From contig JAYKYS010000001.1 in assembly GCA_036924285.1 (NCBI GenBank), positions 7,341,501-7,405,500 of the forward strand: a DNA stretch of 64,000 nt, read 5' to 3'. This DNA comes from Asterella californica. Its lineage: Eukaryota; Streptophyta; Marchantiopsida; Marchantiales; Aytoniaceae. A model generated the notes under the pieces. It did no database searches. It was given only the letters and a program-made list of their open reading frames with translations, and was not told the origin of the DNA. Position numbers and translations under genes: made by a program. Shown here piece by piece: positions 20,733 to 30,178 of the stretch (its first letter is position 1; each line of letters starts with the position of its first letter).

Positions 20733-21300
20733 TGTTGGTGGAATGTCGGGAGAGTATGTTCAGGTACTTGGATAGACAGATAGAAGGAGTGAAGACACTT
20801 TATGGTCTTCCCTCGCTTCAGACACCTGCAACCGCATCTTCCCACGCTCCAGCACCATTGACTGGAACCGGAATGGAGAAGGAGGAGTTCGATATCGCTG
20901 TGCACTTGGTAGTGACAGCATTGGAAGACGAGAAGACTCTAGAAGACGCCCCGGAAGACAGGAAGACGAGCCGTCTTCCCAGATATTCCGCGTGGAGGAA
21001 GCGACTTCCCCGGATCCCCATGAGGTCCCCATGGTCCCTAGTCCCGCACCCGTGTCTCAGAAGACGGAAGAAGCACCGGTCGACTCCGCTTCCCAGAAGA
21101 CGCTTCTGTCTTCCGAAGCAGAAGCCGAAGCCGAGGAAGACGCAGCAGCAGCGACAGCAAGGCCAGCAAGAGACGAAGAAGAGGAAGCCACCTCAGTGAC
21201 ACCCGAGGTAACTGCATGGCTTTCTCGCTTATTAGAAGCCGCATTAGGAGCTCCGATAGGAGCAGATCAGGTAGAGATTGCCTCCGTGCAATCTGAGTAG
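20117..21300 (+). pseudogene. ORF X copy 2: long coiled-coil protein with acidic tail
   Basis: The frame is open across the LTR edge; the first ATG is 20159 (MERVVEMNLSSAGRRLEEF). After the coiled coil a TAG at 20597-20599 replaces the CAG of copy 1. The frame then resumes (EAARAQ-like, MLAQSVEALRKKFNYTAGRK, MLVECRESMFRYLDRQIEGV) to about 20955. There a frame change leads into a Pro/Glu/Ser-rich acidic tail (VEEATSPDPHEVPMVPSPAP, SSEAEAEAEEDAAAA) ending at 21300 in IASVQSE. Total about 390 codons. No zinc knuckle, protease or RT is attached. The DNA is packed with GAAGAC and GTCTTC hexamers. Confidence 0.6.
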
Positions 21301-22892
21301 TTAGTAACTCCATTTCCAAATATAGTAGAATCGAACATGCTATCTTAAGGGTGGCAGTTTTCCCATGTAATATTAGTTAAGACATCATGTGGCAGCATAG
21401 GTAGCGTAGGAAGGACAAGGTGGATGACCAATTCGAGCAGGGGAACCGCTTGCATGTGAGGTGACAACCTCCTGTCAGTGCCTCTCTCTCCCTGGTGGTC
21501 GCCTCCCCTGGTTCTCACGTCGGCAGCATAAGTAGGATAGCAGAGTAGGAGATAGGGCTCTGCCAGTTCTGCCAGTTCTGTAGAATTCTGTAGTAACTGA
21601 ACATACACATCGATTCTACAGGCAGGCAGGCGAGACACATTAGAGCAGAGACAGTCTTAGCGCACTACACCCGTCGTTGGAAACATACGAATAGTCTTGG
21701 AATATACCGGAGGGGTCTGCATACTCGCACCAGCAGTGGGTCGAAGATGTAGATAGAAGTAGTGGACAGTCTAGGAACAAGGAACGGCATCCTCGTGCAG
21801 TCCTGTTAGCTAGGCTGGTGTGTCGAGGAGTAGACGCAGGAAGTAGAGGGAGTGAGCTTCCCAATGCCATTGTGACTTCTTCTCGGAGAATAGATTGTGG
21901 ATTTGAGTGCAGAAGCTTTGTCCATGTCTTCTGGATGGTGGGTTCTTTGAATTCGCTCCTAATTGTGCATGGGAAGTGTTCTTCTTGAGTGGCGGTGACT
22001 GTCAGCAGTTGTGGAAGTGTAGCTTGACTCGTTCAGTAGAGCACTTGGGATTTGCGTACGAACGGTCTTCTGGGTAAGGGATCCCAGAAGACAGAGCAGT
22101 CAGAGCAGCGAAGTGAAGAAGAAAGAAGCCTTCTTCCCGCAACAGAAGACGACATCCTCGAGTAGAAGACGGTGCAACAGTGCTCACGTTTGTTGTCTTC
22201 CTCCCCAAACTATTACAAGCAGGGATGGCTTGTTAGTCAGGATCCGGACTAGAAGCCTGTCGGAATCTTAATTTACTCTTTTCATCTTGTTTTCTCTTGT
22301 TTGACTTTTCTCATCTTCCCCATCTTCTCCCATCTTCCCCATCTTCTTACCTTCTTCTAGTGAGTTTCCGATACTTCTATTGAGCTTCCGTGAAGGTGAA
22401 TGTCGTTGTAGTGTTGCAGGAAGACAACTTCCGTAGGCAGAAGCCTGGGAAGGCTACAGGGGGCATACACCCTGTGATTGATCTAACCCGTTGGAATGTG
22501 AGTGTGAGAATAAGGTGTAACGACCATTGCTAGTCGACTTCTGTGAAGCAGGACAGCCTTCTGGAGGTGTGAGAAGACAAGTTGAACCCCCAGAAGACGA
22601 GAATCGCTTCGGGAAGATGGTATCGAGAAGACCGGAAGAAGCAATCTGGAAGCAGGAAGATCGTCTTCCCGAGCTTCTCTGTGGATAGTTGTGTGATATT
22701 GTAATTGGTAGTTGTTTGTTTAGTTCCAGTGCACTATTTGGCGTGTCTGGAAGACGTGTGGTTTTGTGTGGTTTTGTGAGAAGACGGGATTTCTAGGCAA
22801 AACCCGTGTGTTTGTGTGTTTGAACGGATCTTAGAACTTAGAGCAGCGTTACTTGTGCAAATCCTCTGTGGGAACGATATCTTGTATACTAA
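21301..22892 (+). other. Non-coding region downstream of ORF X, GAAGAC-rich
   Basis: No convincing gene. It holds at least 13 further GAAGAC/GTCTTC hexamers, a pyrimidine tract (about 22270-22365, repeats of CATCTTCCCC ending TTCTTCTAG, like a 3' splice site) and a hairpin ACAGGG-GGCATACA-CCCTGT (22456-22475). Just before H pol, CCTCTGTGGGAACGATATC near 22867-22885 resembles the end of the untranslated leader of some plant Ty3 elements, but I could not place an LTR border. Confidence 0.5.
22456..22475 (+). other. Perfect hairpin, 6 bp stem and 8 nt loop
   Basis: ACAGGG (22456-22461) pairs with CCCTGT (22470-22475) around GGCATACA. It has the stem and loop sizes of the pre-LTR hairpins but no polypurine tract follows, so it may be chance. 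Confidence 0.35.
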
Positions 22893-23036
22893 ATGGGCAA
22901 AAGGAGAAATCCTTCGTCACTACAACTACCTACTAACTCCCAGCAGCAAGTACAGTTAGTGGGGACTGAACCTATATTGCGTGATCATAGACGAGTAGGG
23001 CACCAGTTTACTGAGGAGACATTGAAGGAGCTCCAG
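22893..23036 (+). pseudogene. pol: Element H pol, part 1 (before the D1 insertion)
   Basis: The translation LPTNSQQQVQLVGTEPILRD followed by RRVGHQFTEETLKELQ matches the segment just ahead of RT in C (RRIGHQFTETTLKDLRIGG) and F. The reading frame meets the duplication TCCAG at 23032-23036 and continues in frame at 44757 as IGGGDFLTEVEK. Anything upstream of about 22915 is not recognisable pol. Confidence 0.8.
23032..23036 (+). repeat. D1 target-site duplication, left copy TCCAG
   Basis: TCCAG directly abuts the D1 LTR and is repeated at 44752-44756 on the other side. Removing one copy and D1 restores H's reading frame, which confirms the insertion point. Confidence 0.95.
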
Positions 23037-24070
23037 TTTCGCGCACCTACCGCCTTGTTGCGCCAGCGGAAACTCTAACTCAGTAGGTCGCAAACTTTAC
23101 ACCGCTAACCTGCAAACACAATCACAAGTTAGCGTCCATGCACCACTTACCTTATCTCAGTTTGGTCCGGACCGGAGCCGGACCGTCCCCCTAATCATCA
23201 AGCTCAGCAATCCTAAGTCCCGACTTAGATCCTCCTAAGTCGGTCCCAAACATGAGCAAGTCACAATATGACTTGGGGCGACCGGTGGTCTAACCCGCCG
23301 ACTCGTTCCCTAGTCTTGCCCCAGCCCTTACATCGTTCCTAAGTCTAGACGTCCAAGTCTAGATCGGAACGTGCCTTGGAACTGGCCCAGCCATCACCTC
23401 ATGCCCCCAGAGTCCGCCCGCCGAACCTTGGTGTCGGGTGACTCGTCCTGGCCCACCCAGGCATCGAGCCCCCCTCATATATACTTCTGGGGATCGGCGG
23501 CCCCGCCCTCCTCTTTGGTCCCTGGAAATTATACCACAACCCGATTGTGGTTCGGCCATAACTTCCTGCTCGGAGGTCAGATCGAGGAGTGTTATATATC
23601 ACTGGAAAGCTCTCGACGAGACCTTTCCAATGACACCTCACTCGCCTCGAGATCTTACGTGGAGCTCCGTCCACGACCTAAAACGTCCCTGGAGCTCCAA
23701 CACTTAGCAGTTTTTCCGAAACCTGTGGTCCAGACCCAGGGTCGAACCCTGTGGTTCGTCTACGTCTCGGACCCACGTCTCGGTCCCGCGTCTCGGACCC
23801 ACGTCTCGGACCTATGTCTGAGACTCATGTTTCAGCCCGTTCCCAGACTCGCCTCCTTAGGTCAGCGTTCGTCTGGGGCCCTCTTGGGGTAGGCCCTTAT
23901 GTCCTAACCCAAGGTTCCAACCTTGGTTCAGAGAACCACTTAGGGTTCATCTGATCTCGACTTCCGGCCAAGCCGTTAAGTCATACTCGCAGCGTTCACA
24001 ACCTAGCGCAAGTCCGCTAGGGTTCTGTTGTTCGCGTCTGTGCCCGATCTTGAGAATGAGGAGCGCGACA
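23037..24070 (-). repeat. Element D1 3' LTR (1,034 bp)
   Basis: On the minus strand it runs from TGTCGCGCTCCTCATTCTC to GGTAGGTGCGCGAAA. It lacks 91 bp present in D1's own 5' LTR (36186-36276), the break lying at 23280/23281. The open frames on both strands of this LTR are kept in all D copies but have no domain and no codon signal, so I do not call them genes. Confidence 0.9.
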
Positions 24071-24802
24071 CTCACCCCCACTTTGGACGTTGATGCCCTC
24101 ATCAACAATGATCCTTTAAGTTAACACCAAGTTCAGAATGGGTAGCCAACCCCTTGGCGTCAGAATTACGTTCTGGTAGCTAACCCGCAATTCCCTTCTT
24201 GGCTTGAGTCTTAAGTTGTCGCTAGAATACTTAGAAAATTTCAACTAGTCTCGGGAAAAGCCTTACCTTTTTGGCTTACCCTAAACAAAACTAGTTGACA
24301 ACTTCTAAAATATTCTACTTAAGACTCTAACTTGCAAACTATAAGTATTCACACCTACTTACGAGGTCCCCCGAAACTCACTTTCCGATCGTAACCTGAT
24401 TTGACTTAGACGCGAGACTAAGTTTACTTTTGTAGAAAACCACAAAGCAAGATCACCCCAAGCCCCAAGACAAGTATGAAATTTCATACTTGCTTTGCCA
24501 ACGCTACGGCAAACCTAAGTCTTGACATCAAGACTTAGTCTTGATTTAGATGCTTATCCAAACCAGCTCGCTTCCTTTGAGTGTGCTTCGTTCCTCCTCT
24601 TGACAACATCCTAGGCATCTGATCAGAACTAGTCATAGCCATGCACTACCAATACACTTAGACAAAATTTCAAAAAAACAAAATCTTTATTCCCAAACAC
24701 AAGTCAAAGCTACAAAGTCCATCGACCCAAATCGCCTCAAGTTGCTACTCGTATGGTTCGCCGTTTCTTCACTCCTCGTTGGAAGGAGATTTCCTCATCT
24801 TG
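24071..24802 (-). other. D1 structured 3' untranslated region and polypurine tract
   Basis: Between the Gag-Pol stop and the 3' LTR. From the LTR side: 18 nt with the purine tract (24088-24071), hairpin GTTGATG-AGGG-CATCAAC (24106-24089), a long imperfect hairpin (24327-24206), then the alternating AAGACTT/AAGTCTT arms and CAAGTATGA/TCATACTTG stem near 24470-24545. The layout is the same in D2 and D3. No ORF of interest. Confidence 0.75.
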
Positions 24803-27566
24803 CTAACGTCCTTGTTGTCCTTGTCGCCGTTTGAAGAGGTCTAATACGTCGCTCGCATGTGCGAGATCTTCCTCTGGCACCCAAGTTGCTTCCTTCAAAT
24901 GGTAACCACGCCATTTGACCAAGTACTCCATCCGGTTTGATTTGCGCCGAGATCGCAAAATGGACTCCACCTCATATTCTGCTTCGCCTTGCACGACATC
25001 AGGTTGAGGTCTAAGAACTTGTTTGCGCTCCGGCCGCAAATCATCCTTGAAGTATTTCTTTAATAAAGAAACATGGAAAGTTGGATGCAACTGCCACTCG
25101 CGAGGAAGGTCTAAAGTATAGACATCTTCGTGCGGATTCTTGACAATGACAAAAGGTCCCGCGAACTTCGATGAAAACTTCGCCGATATTTCCTTCGGAA
25201 GTGTGAAGTTTTTCGCACTTAACCATACTTCTTCGCCCACTTGAAACTTCATTTGCCGCCGATGCTTGTTTACCTGCTTCGTGTATCGTTGCTGCACCTT
25301 CTCGAGGTTCTTCTTTACTTGTTCCTCGCGCCGCTGCATTGCCGCCACCAACTCTTCAGCTGATGTTTGCCGTGTTCTTGGTCGTGCCGATGTAGAACTC
25401 CCTGCAAGAGTCAAGTCAAGAGGCCCTGCTGGCTCACGTCCGTAAGCCAACAAGAAAGGCGATTCGCCGATTGCTGAATGCTTCGTGGAATTGTAGCAAT
25501 ACTCCGCAAGACTGAGCCACTCCGCCCAATCACTTTGATCCGCGCTCACATAATTTCTCAAGTATTGATTCAGAATCGAGTTAACTCGTTCCGTTTGCCC
25601 ATCCGTTTCCGGATGAAAGGCGGTACTAAATTTTAACTTAGTCCCCAATTTTTGAAACAAATGTTTCCAAAAGGCACTTGTGAACTTAGAGTCCCGATCT
25701 GAAATAATACTCCGAGGTAATCCATGTGAACGCCACCAAGTATCTAGGAATAACCGAGAAGTCGTGAACGCTGTTGCAGTATCCAAGGTCGGAGCAAACT
25801 TCGCTAGTTTGCTTAACCGATCAACTATCACAAAAATTGCATTGTATCCATTTGAGTCAGGCAGAGAGGTAATGAAGTCCATGCTAATGCTTTCCCAAGG
25901 TCGGACTGGAATCGGCAAAGGATGAAGCAACCCTTGTTTCTTCTCATAAGAAACGCGGTTCGCTTGACAGGTTACGCATGTTTTCACAAAGTGGGCAACA
26001 TCGTCTTTCATGTGGGGCCAATAAAACTTTTTAGCTATCACTGCTAATGTGGACTTTTCTCCTTTATGTCCTGATAAGGGCGCATCATGACATTCCTTGA
26101 GTAACTTAGTCCGAAGTTTTCCTTATCCCACATAAACCCGACTTTGCTTGAACATGAGTAAACCATGTCTTAGCTGCATGTTCTGCAACTTCATTCCTTG
26201 CTTGAGTTGTTCCAGGTACTCCTTCGCTTGGTCATCGCCCATATAACCTTCACGTATTTGCCTCTCCAAATCTGACTCCTTAGGATACATAGCTCGCAAA
26301 ATCTGTGTTGACGATGGAAGATATTCCTCCTTGCGACTCAAGGCGTCAGGAACCACATTGTCCTTTCCCGCTTTGTGGATTAATTCCACATTCATGAGCG
26401 CCAAGGTATCATGCCACCGTAGTTGCTTTGGCGTCACCCGATCTTGTGTCTCAAAGTACTTGAGCGAGATGTTATCAGTATACACTTGGGTCTTGTGAAG
26501 TCCCAAGTAATGCCGCCATTTCCTCAAGCAATGGACCACTGCAAACAGTTCCTTCTCGTGAGTCAGCCAACGACTCTCTGTCCCAGATAGCTTCTTGCTT
26601 TCGTACGCTACAGGTTTTCCATCCTGCACCAACACTCCGCCAATCGCATAGTCGCTCGCGTCCGTGTGCACCTCGAATGGTTTGTCGAACTCCGGCAGCT
26701 TCAATACTAGCGCCTTTGACAAAATAGCTTTGATCGTCTGAAACGCATCATCCACCTCCTTGGTCCAATTTATCTGTGCGTCCTTGCCCGTCCAGTCCGT
26801 CAGCGGCTTCGCGATCTTTGAAAACCCCTTCACATACTTGCGGTAGAACTGCGCCAATCCTAAGAATCGCCGCATCCCTTTCACTGTAGTCGGAGGCTCC
26901 CAAGTCACAATCGCGTCCACCTTCTGCATATCCGGGCCGACTCCTTCTGCACTAATGACATGTCTCAAAAAGTTAATGCGCTCCAAACCAAACTCACTCT
27001 TGTCAATGTTGGCAAACAGCTTGTGCTCCCGTAGCTTCGTCAACACCACCCTTAGCTGCTCTGCGTGCGACTCCAAGGTTTTGGAGTAGATCAAGATGTC
27101 GTCGATGTAAACGATGACAAACTTATCCATCTCCTCGCGAAAAATTGTGTTCATCAATGTGGTGAACGTCGAAGGGGCGTTGCAGAGTCCAAATGGCATC
27201 ACCACGAATTCAAACGATCCGTATCTGGTTCGACAAGCGGTCTTCTCAACATCGGGGTCAGCTATCCGGATTTGGTAATATCCTGACTTCAAGTCTATCC
27301 TGCTGAAGTACTTTGCGCCCGCTAACCTATCAAAGAGGTCGTCTATCCTTGGCAAGGGATAATTATTCTTCACCGTCACCTTATTGAGTGCACGATAATC
27401 TACACAGAGTCGTAACTTCCCATCTTTCTTCTTTGCGAAGAGAACTGGGGCTCCATAAGGTGACTTGCTGGTTCGAATATATCCCCGCGCTAATAGCTCG
27501 CCGAGTTGTCTTTTCAACTCAAGGAGTTCCACCTGATTGAGTCGGTAAGGAGCTTTGGAAGGTGGT
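24803..27566 (-). pseudogene. pol: D1 Gag-Pol, C-terminal part: RT, RNase H, integrase, chromodomain
   Basis: Read from 27566 the frame continues the protein cut by [48 protein letters not shown] and the catalytic YIDD (about 27108-27097). RNase [44 protein letters not shown]. Integrase: HHCC with CVTCQANR, core [14 protein letters not shown] and GQTERVN. The chromodomain ([20 protein letters not shown] then [18 protein letters not shown]) closes the protein. A TAA at 26123-26125 stands where D3 has CAA. The chromodomain is expected to steer integration through modified histones. Confidence 0.92.
27562..27566 (+). repeat. E target-site duplication, left copy GTGGT
   Basis: GTGGT at 27562-27566 and 34006-34010 flank element E. 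The uninterrupted D3 sequence has a single AAGGTGGTTCTGATCC at this place. E plus one duplication is 6,444 bp, a multiple of three. Confidence 0.95.
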
Positions 27567-27605
27567 TGTAACCATGCATAGTTAACTATACTCATAGTTA
27601 GAACT

Positions 27606-27706
27606 ATGTGTAGAGTTGACTATAGCGGGACCATGGTATGTGGGACCGGATAAGATATGTGTAGAGTTGACTATAGTGGGACCATGGTATGTGGGACCGG
27701 ATAAGA
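27606..27706 (+). repeat. 51 bp tandem duplication in E U3
   Basis: Two adjacent copies start ATGTGTAGAGTTGACTATAG at 27606 and 27657 and differ mainly at one base (AGCGGG versus AGTGGG). The same pair is present in the 3' LTR from 33668. Doubled U3 segments often act as enhancers; here that is inference. Confidence 0.85.
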
Positions 27707-27826
27707 ATGTGGTGGTGTTGATATTTGATTGGTAGTTGATTGTGTGGATTGCATGGAAGCCATGTCATCAATCCGTGTGAGGATTGATGAGTGGTTAGTA
27801 TGGATTGGGGTGTGCACTTATGTAAC

Positions 27827-27834
27827 TATATAAA
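27827..27834 (+). promoter_or_regulatory. E LTR TATA box TATATAAA
   Basis: ACTATATAAAGAAGG about 115 bp before the LTR end, in the usual position for a compact plant LTR, with transcription expected near 27860. The 3' LTR copy is at 33889-33896. Confidence 0.75.
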
Positions 27835-27944
27835 GAAGGAGAATGGTCCTTGAAAGACATTCCACCTTGAGTTGAGTTGATAGTTCTTTCGTCTATTCAT
27901 GAGTGTTCTTGAGGATCGCGATTAGAGTTTCTGTAGTGTTACAA

Positions 27945-27956
27945 TGGTATCAGAGC
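27945..27956 (+). promoter_or_regulatory. E primer binding site, initiator tRNA-Met
   Basis: TGGTATCAGAGC, one nt after the LTR end, is the standard plant primer site complementary to the 3' end of initiator tRNA-Met. Confidence 0.92.
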
Positions 27957-28481
27957 AAGGCTCTTCTTCTGAGAGAGTGGATTAACCCTCTTAGGAGAAA
28001 GAATTGTAAAGAAACCTTGTGATTAGATGCACATGAGTGGAGAGAAATTTCGAATTTTCAATAGTAGTGAGAGAAAGTGATAGAAATAGTGAAAACTCGA
28101 GCTGCTTACAGTCCTTGTGAAACTTCGAGAGAAAGTTGAAATCATTTCAACTTTTAGTATGTTATAGAGGGAGGACTAAGCTACCTATGACACTTGAAAT
28201 CTCATGGAGATCACTTATAGTTTGAAAGATATGACATTCGAAATGTGAGGGGGTTTTTTCAGATTTTTTCGGTTTTTTCACATTTCGCTCTCGGGAAAGA
28301 TTTTACAGTCACTGCCATGTTTTGAGGTTGTCAAATCTCAAGTAGAATCTTTGCAAATTTCTAATTGGCAAGATAAGCTATCCAAGGGTTCAACAAATGC
28401 GAGATTTGACCCAAGGAAACTCGAGTTATGGTCTTCGGAAGATAGGGGGTCAAACTGCCAAAATTGCAAAATTTGGTATAC

Positions 28482-28697
28482 ATGGAAGGAGGGATTCATA
28501 GAGTTCCAGATTTTCCGTTTTTGAATCCTTTCCATATCAAACTCCTCTACATTGCACGTCATCATTTTCAAGTTTATTTGGTGGCGCATTTCGGAGATGC
28601 TTTCATGACGCAAGTGATGAACTCACCTGTCCCTGTGATTCTTCCGATCGTAACGTATGCTGCTACGTGGGACCTCACGCTCTATATCTTGCTTTAG
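28482..28697 (+). CDS. Small leader ORF1 of element E (71 codons)
   Basis: ATG 28482 opens MEGGIHRVPDFPF, with NPFHIKL, LVAHFGDAFM, PVILPIVTY and TWDLTLYILL before TAG 28695-28697. Element F's LTR encodes an ORF of exactly the same length with 44 of 71 residues identical by my count, and G's LTR a decayed third copy. Conservation at protein level between otherwise distant elements, with equal length, argues for a real product. It lies between the primer site and gag. No known domain or motif is recognised. Confidence 0.6.
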   Translation: MEGGIHRVPDFPFLNPFHIKLLYIARHHFQVYLVAHFGDAFMTQVMNSPVPVILPIVTYAATWDLTLYILL

Positions 28698-28703
28698 GAG
28701 GAT

Positions 28704-28904
28704 ATGGATCTGAATCGACCACCAACCACCTTCAACACTTGGTGCGTAGTTCATTATACATGTCGTCCCAAGGTGACATACCGTGAGGAAATAGTGAGAG
28801 AATTTGGAGAGGCATTCTATCAAGAAGTTATCTCGTCGTCTCAACCTTTTGTGATACCTTTGTTCGTGAGGCGTTTTCGTGTAGTGATACTGACATTGTA
28901 TTGA
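28704..28904 (+). CDS. Small leader ORF2 of element E (66 codons)
   Basis: The ATG comes six nt after the ORF1 stop and in the same frame. It opens MDLNRPPTTFNTW, has CRPKVTYREEIVREFGEAFY, then FVIPLFVRRF and ends VVILTLY. F and G have the same closing residues ILTLY and the same stop-two codons-ATG spacing. This suggests either reinitiation after ORF1 or stop-codon readthrough giving a protein of about 140 residues. The gag ATG is 50 nt downstream. Confidence 0.6.
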   Translation: MDLNRPPTTFNTWCVVHYTCRPKVTYREEIVREFGEAFYQEVISSSQPFVIPLFVRRFRVVILTLY

Positions 28905-28954
28905 AGGTAGTAGAAAGAGTGGTGTAAGGACTGAGAGTGTTGAGAGACGTTAGA

Positions 28955-30178
28955 ATGAGTGGAAATAACATGGAGCAACAAAGCACGGAGATGCGTGAGA
29001 TCATGCAGAGCATGCTCAATGAGTTTCGAGAGATGACGACAGTGGTGAGGACACTAGAGAGCAAGATAGCAACTCTAGAGGGAGAGAATGTGAGAGCAAT
29101 GGAGATGGGTGGTCCATCACAAGTTCCAACGCAAGCAGCGGAGACAGTACATAGAGAAGAGGTTGTTTTAGGGGTCCAAAGGGCAGTGGAGGGGGAAGAT
29201 ACTCTATTGCTTCGCATGAAGAAGACGTGTAACGTGGAACCTTACCGAGGTAATCGAGCAATGGGTATTCTAGAGAATTGGATTTCTCGTATGAATCGCT
29301 ACATGAGACTTTTTCAAGCACAAGTCAATGATTACTCTGCGGGAGTATTTGCAAGTGGTTACTTGATGGATAAAGCGCTTACATGGTACGATACATGGGA
29401 GCGTTCGATGATTGCTGGAGGAAGTCAAGTAACATGGAGCAATATGCAAGAAGGTTTGCTGCAGAATTTCCAATCAGTGGATTCAGTGCAGATGGCTCGA
29501 ATGAAGCTCTGGGATCTCAAGCAACGAGGAAGTCTCCAAGAATACGTAGAGGAATTTCAAGATCTACAAGTAGCTATCTCTGATATGAGCCAGGCAGAAG
29601 CTTTAGACGTGTTCAAACGCGGATTGAAGGAGAGAATTCGCCAAGAAGTCATGGTGAATAATCCACGTACCGTGTTCGAAGTAATAGGTTATGCCCAAAG
29701 AATTGCTGGTGCATTAGGTATCGCTAGAGGGGGGGAAACACCAATCGTACCGCGAGTTCAATATGGAGGTCCAATGCCCATGGAATTGGGTAATCTTCGG
29801 CAACGGGACGGTTATGCACGACAATTCTATGGAGAGGATCGGAGAGATCGTGCTAGAGAGCAACCAAGACGAGAAGTGATACCACGAGGTGGCGGTGTCG
29901 GAGGTGGAGTTCGTAACTATGTACCTCGAGGACTTCCGAGGGATGGTGATATTGGTGAAGGCATTCGAAATCAAGAGCTTCAAGGAGAGACACGGCGTTG
30001 TTATAACTGCGGGAGAATTGGGCACATAGCTGCTCATTGTCGCACCCGATTCCCTCGAGGAAATCGAGTTACTTATCGAAGACCTCTGAATCATCTGAAT
30101 GATAGAGCAGAGGAAGGTGGAGAGGAAGGAGAGATGCAGTGCAACAATCCAGTTTTAGAAAACGAAGAGCACCAGTAG
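28955..30178 (+). CDS. gag: Element E Gag
   Basis: ATG 28955 gives MSGNNMEQQSTEMREIMQSM, a short coiled-coil N-terminus (residues 1-45), then a Ty3-type capsid domain (about residues 85-240: ENWISRMNRYMRLF, YLMDKALTWYDTWE, MARMKLWDLKQRGSLQEYVE), a basic and glycine-rich stretch, and one zinc knuckle CYNCGRIGHIAAHC (about residues 348-361) for RNA binding. 407 residues, intact. It ends at TAG 30176-30178 and overlaps the pol frame, which lies in the -1 frame, by at least 40 nt. Confidence 0.93.
   Translation: MSGNNMEQQSTEMREIMQSMLNEFREMTTVVRTLESKIATLEGENVRAMEMGGPSQVPTQAAETVHREEVVLGVQRAVEGEDTLLLRMKKTCNVEPYRGNRAMGILENWISRMNRYMRLFQAQVNDYSAGVFASGYLMDKALTWYDTWERSMIAGGSQVTWSNMQEGLLQNFQSVDSVQMARMKLWDLKQRGSLQEYVEEFQDLQVAISDMSQAEALDVFKRGLKERIRQEVMVNNPRTVFEVIGYAQRIAGALGIARGGETPIVPRVQYGGPMPMELGNLRQRDGYARQFYGEDRRDRAREQPRREVIPRGGGVGGGVRNYVPRGLPRDGDIGEGIRNQELQGETRRCYNCGRIGHIAAHCRTRFPRGNRVTYRRPLNHLNDRAEEGGEEGEMQCNNPVLENEEHQ

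Larger units (their letters stand above)
27567..27943 (+). repeat. Element E 5' LTR (377 bp)
   Basis: It begins TGTAACCATGCATAG and ends TCTGTAGTGTTACA. U3 holds the palindrome ATAGTTAACTAT (27578-27589), a tandem duplication of 51 bp (27606-27656 and 27657-27706) that could be a doubled enhancer, and a TATA box at 27827-27834. Confidence 0.97.

Noticed and set aside
23760..23835. CRISPR-like array
   Set aside because: Repeats are short, drifting and without regular spacers. They are a minisatellite in an LTR of a eukaryotic element.
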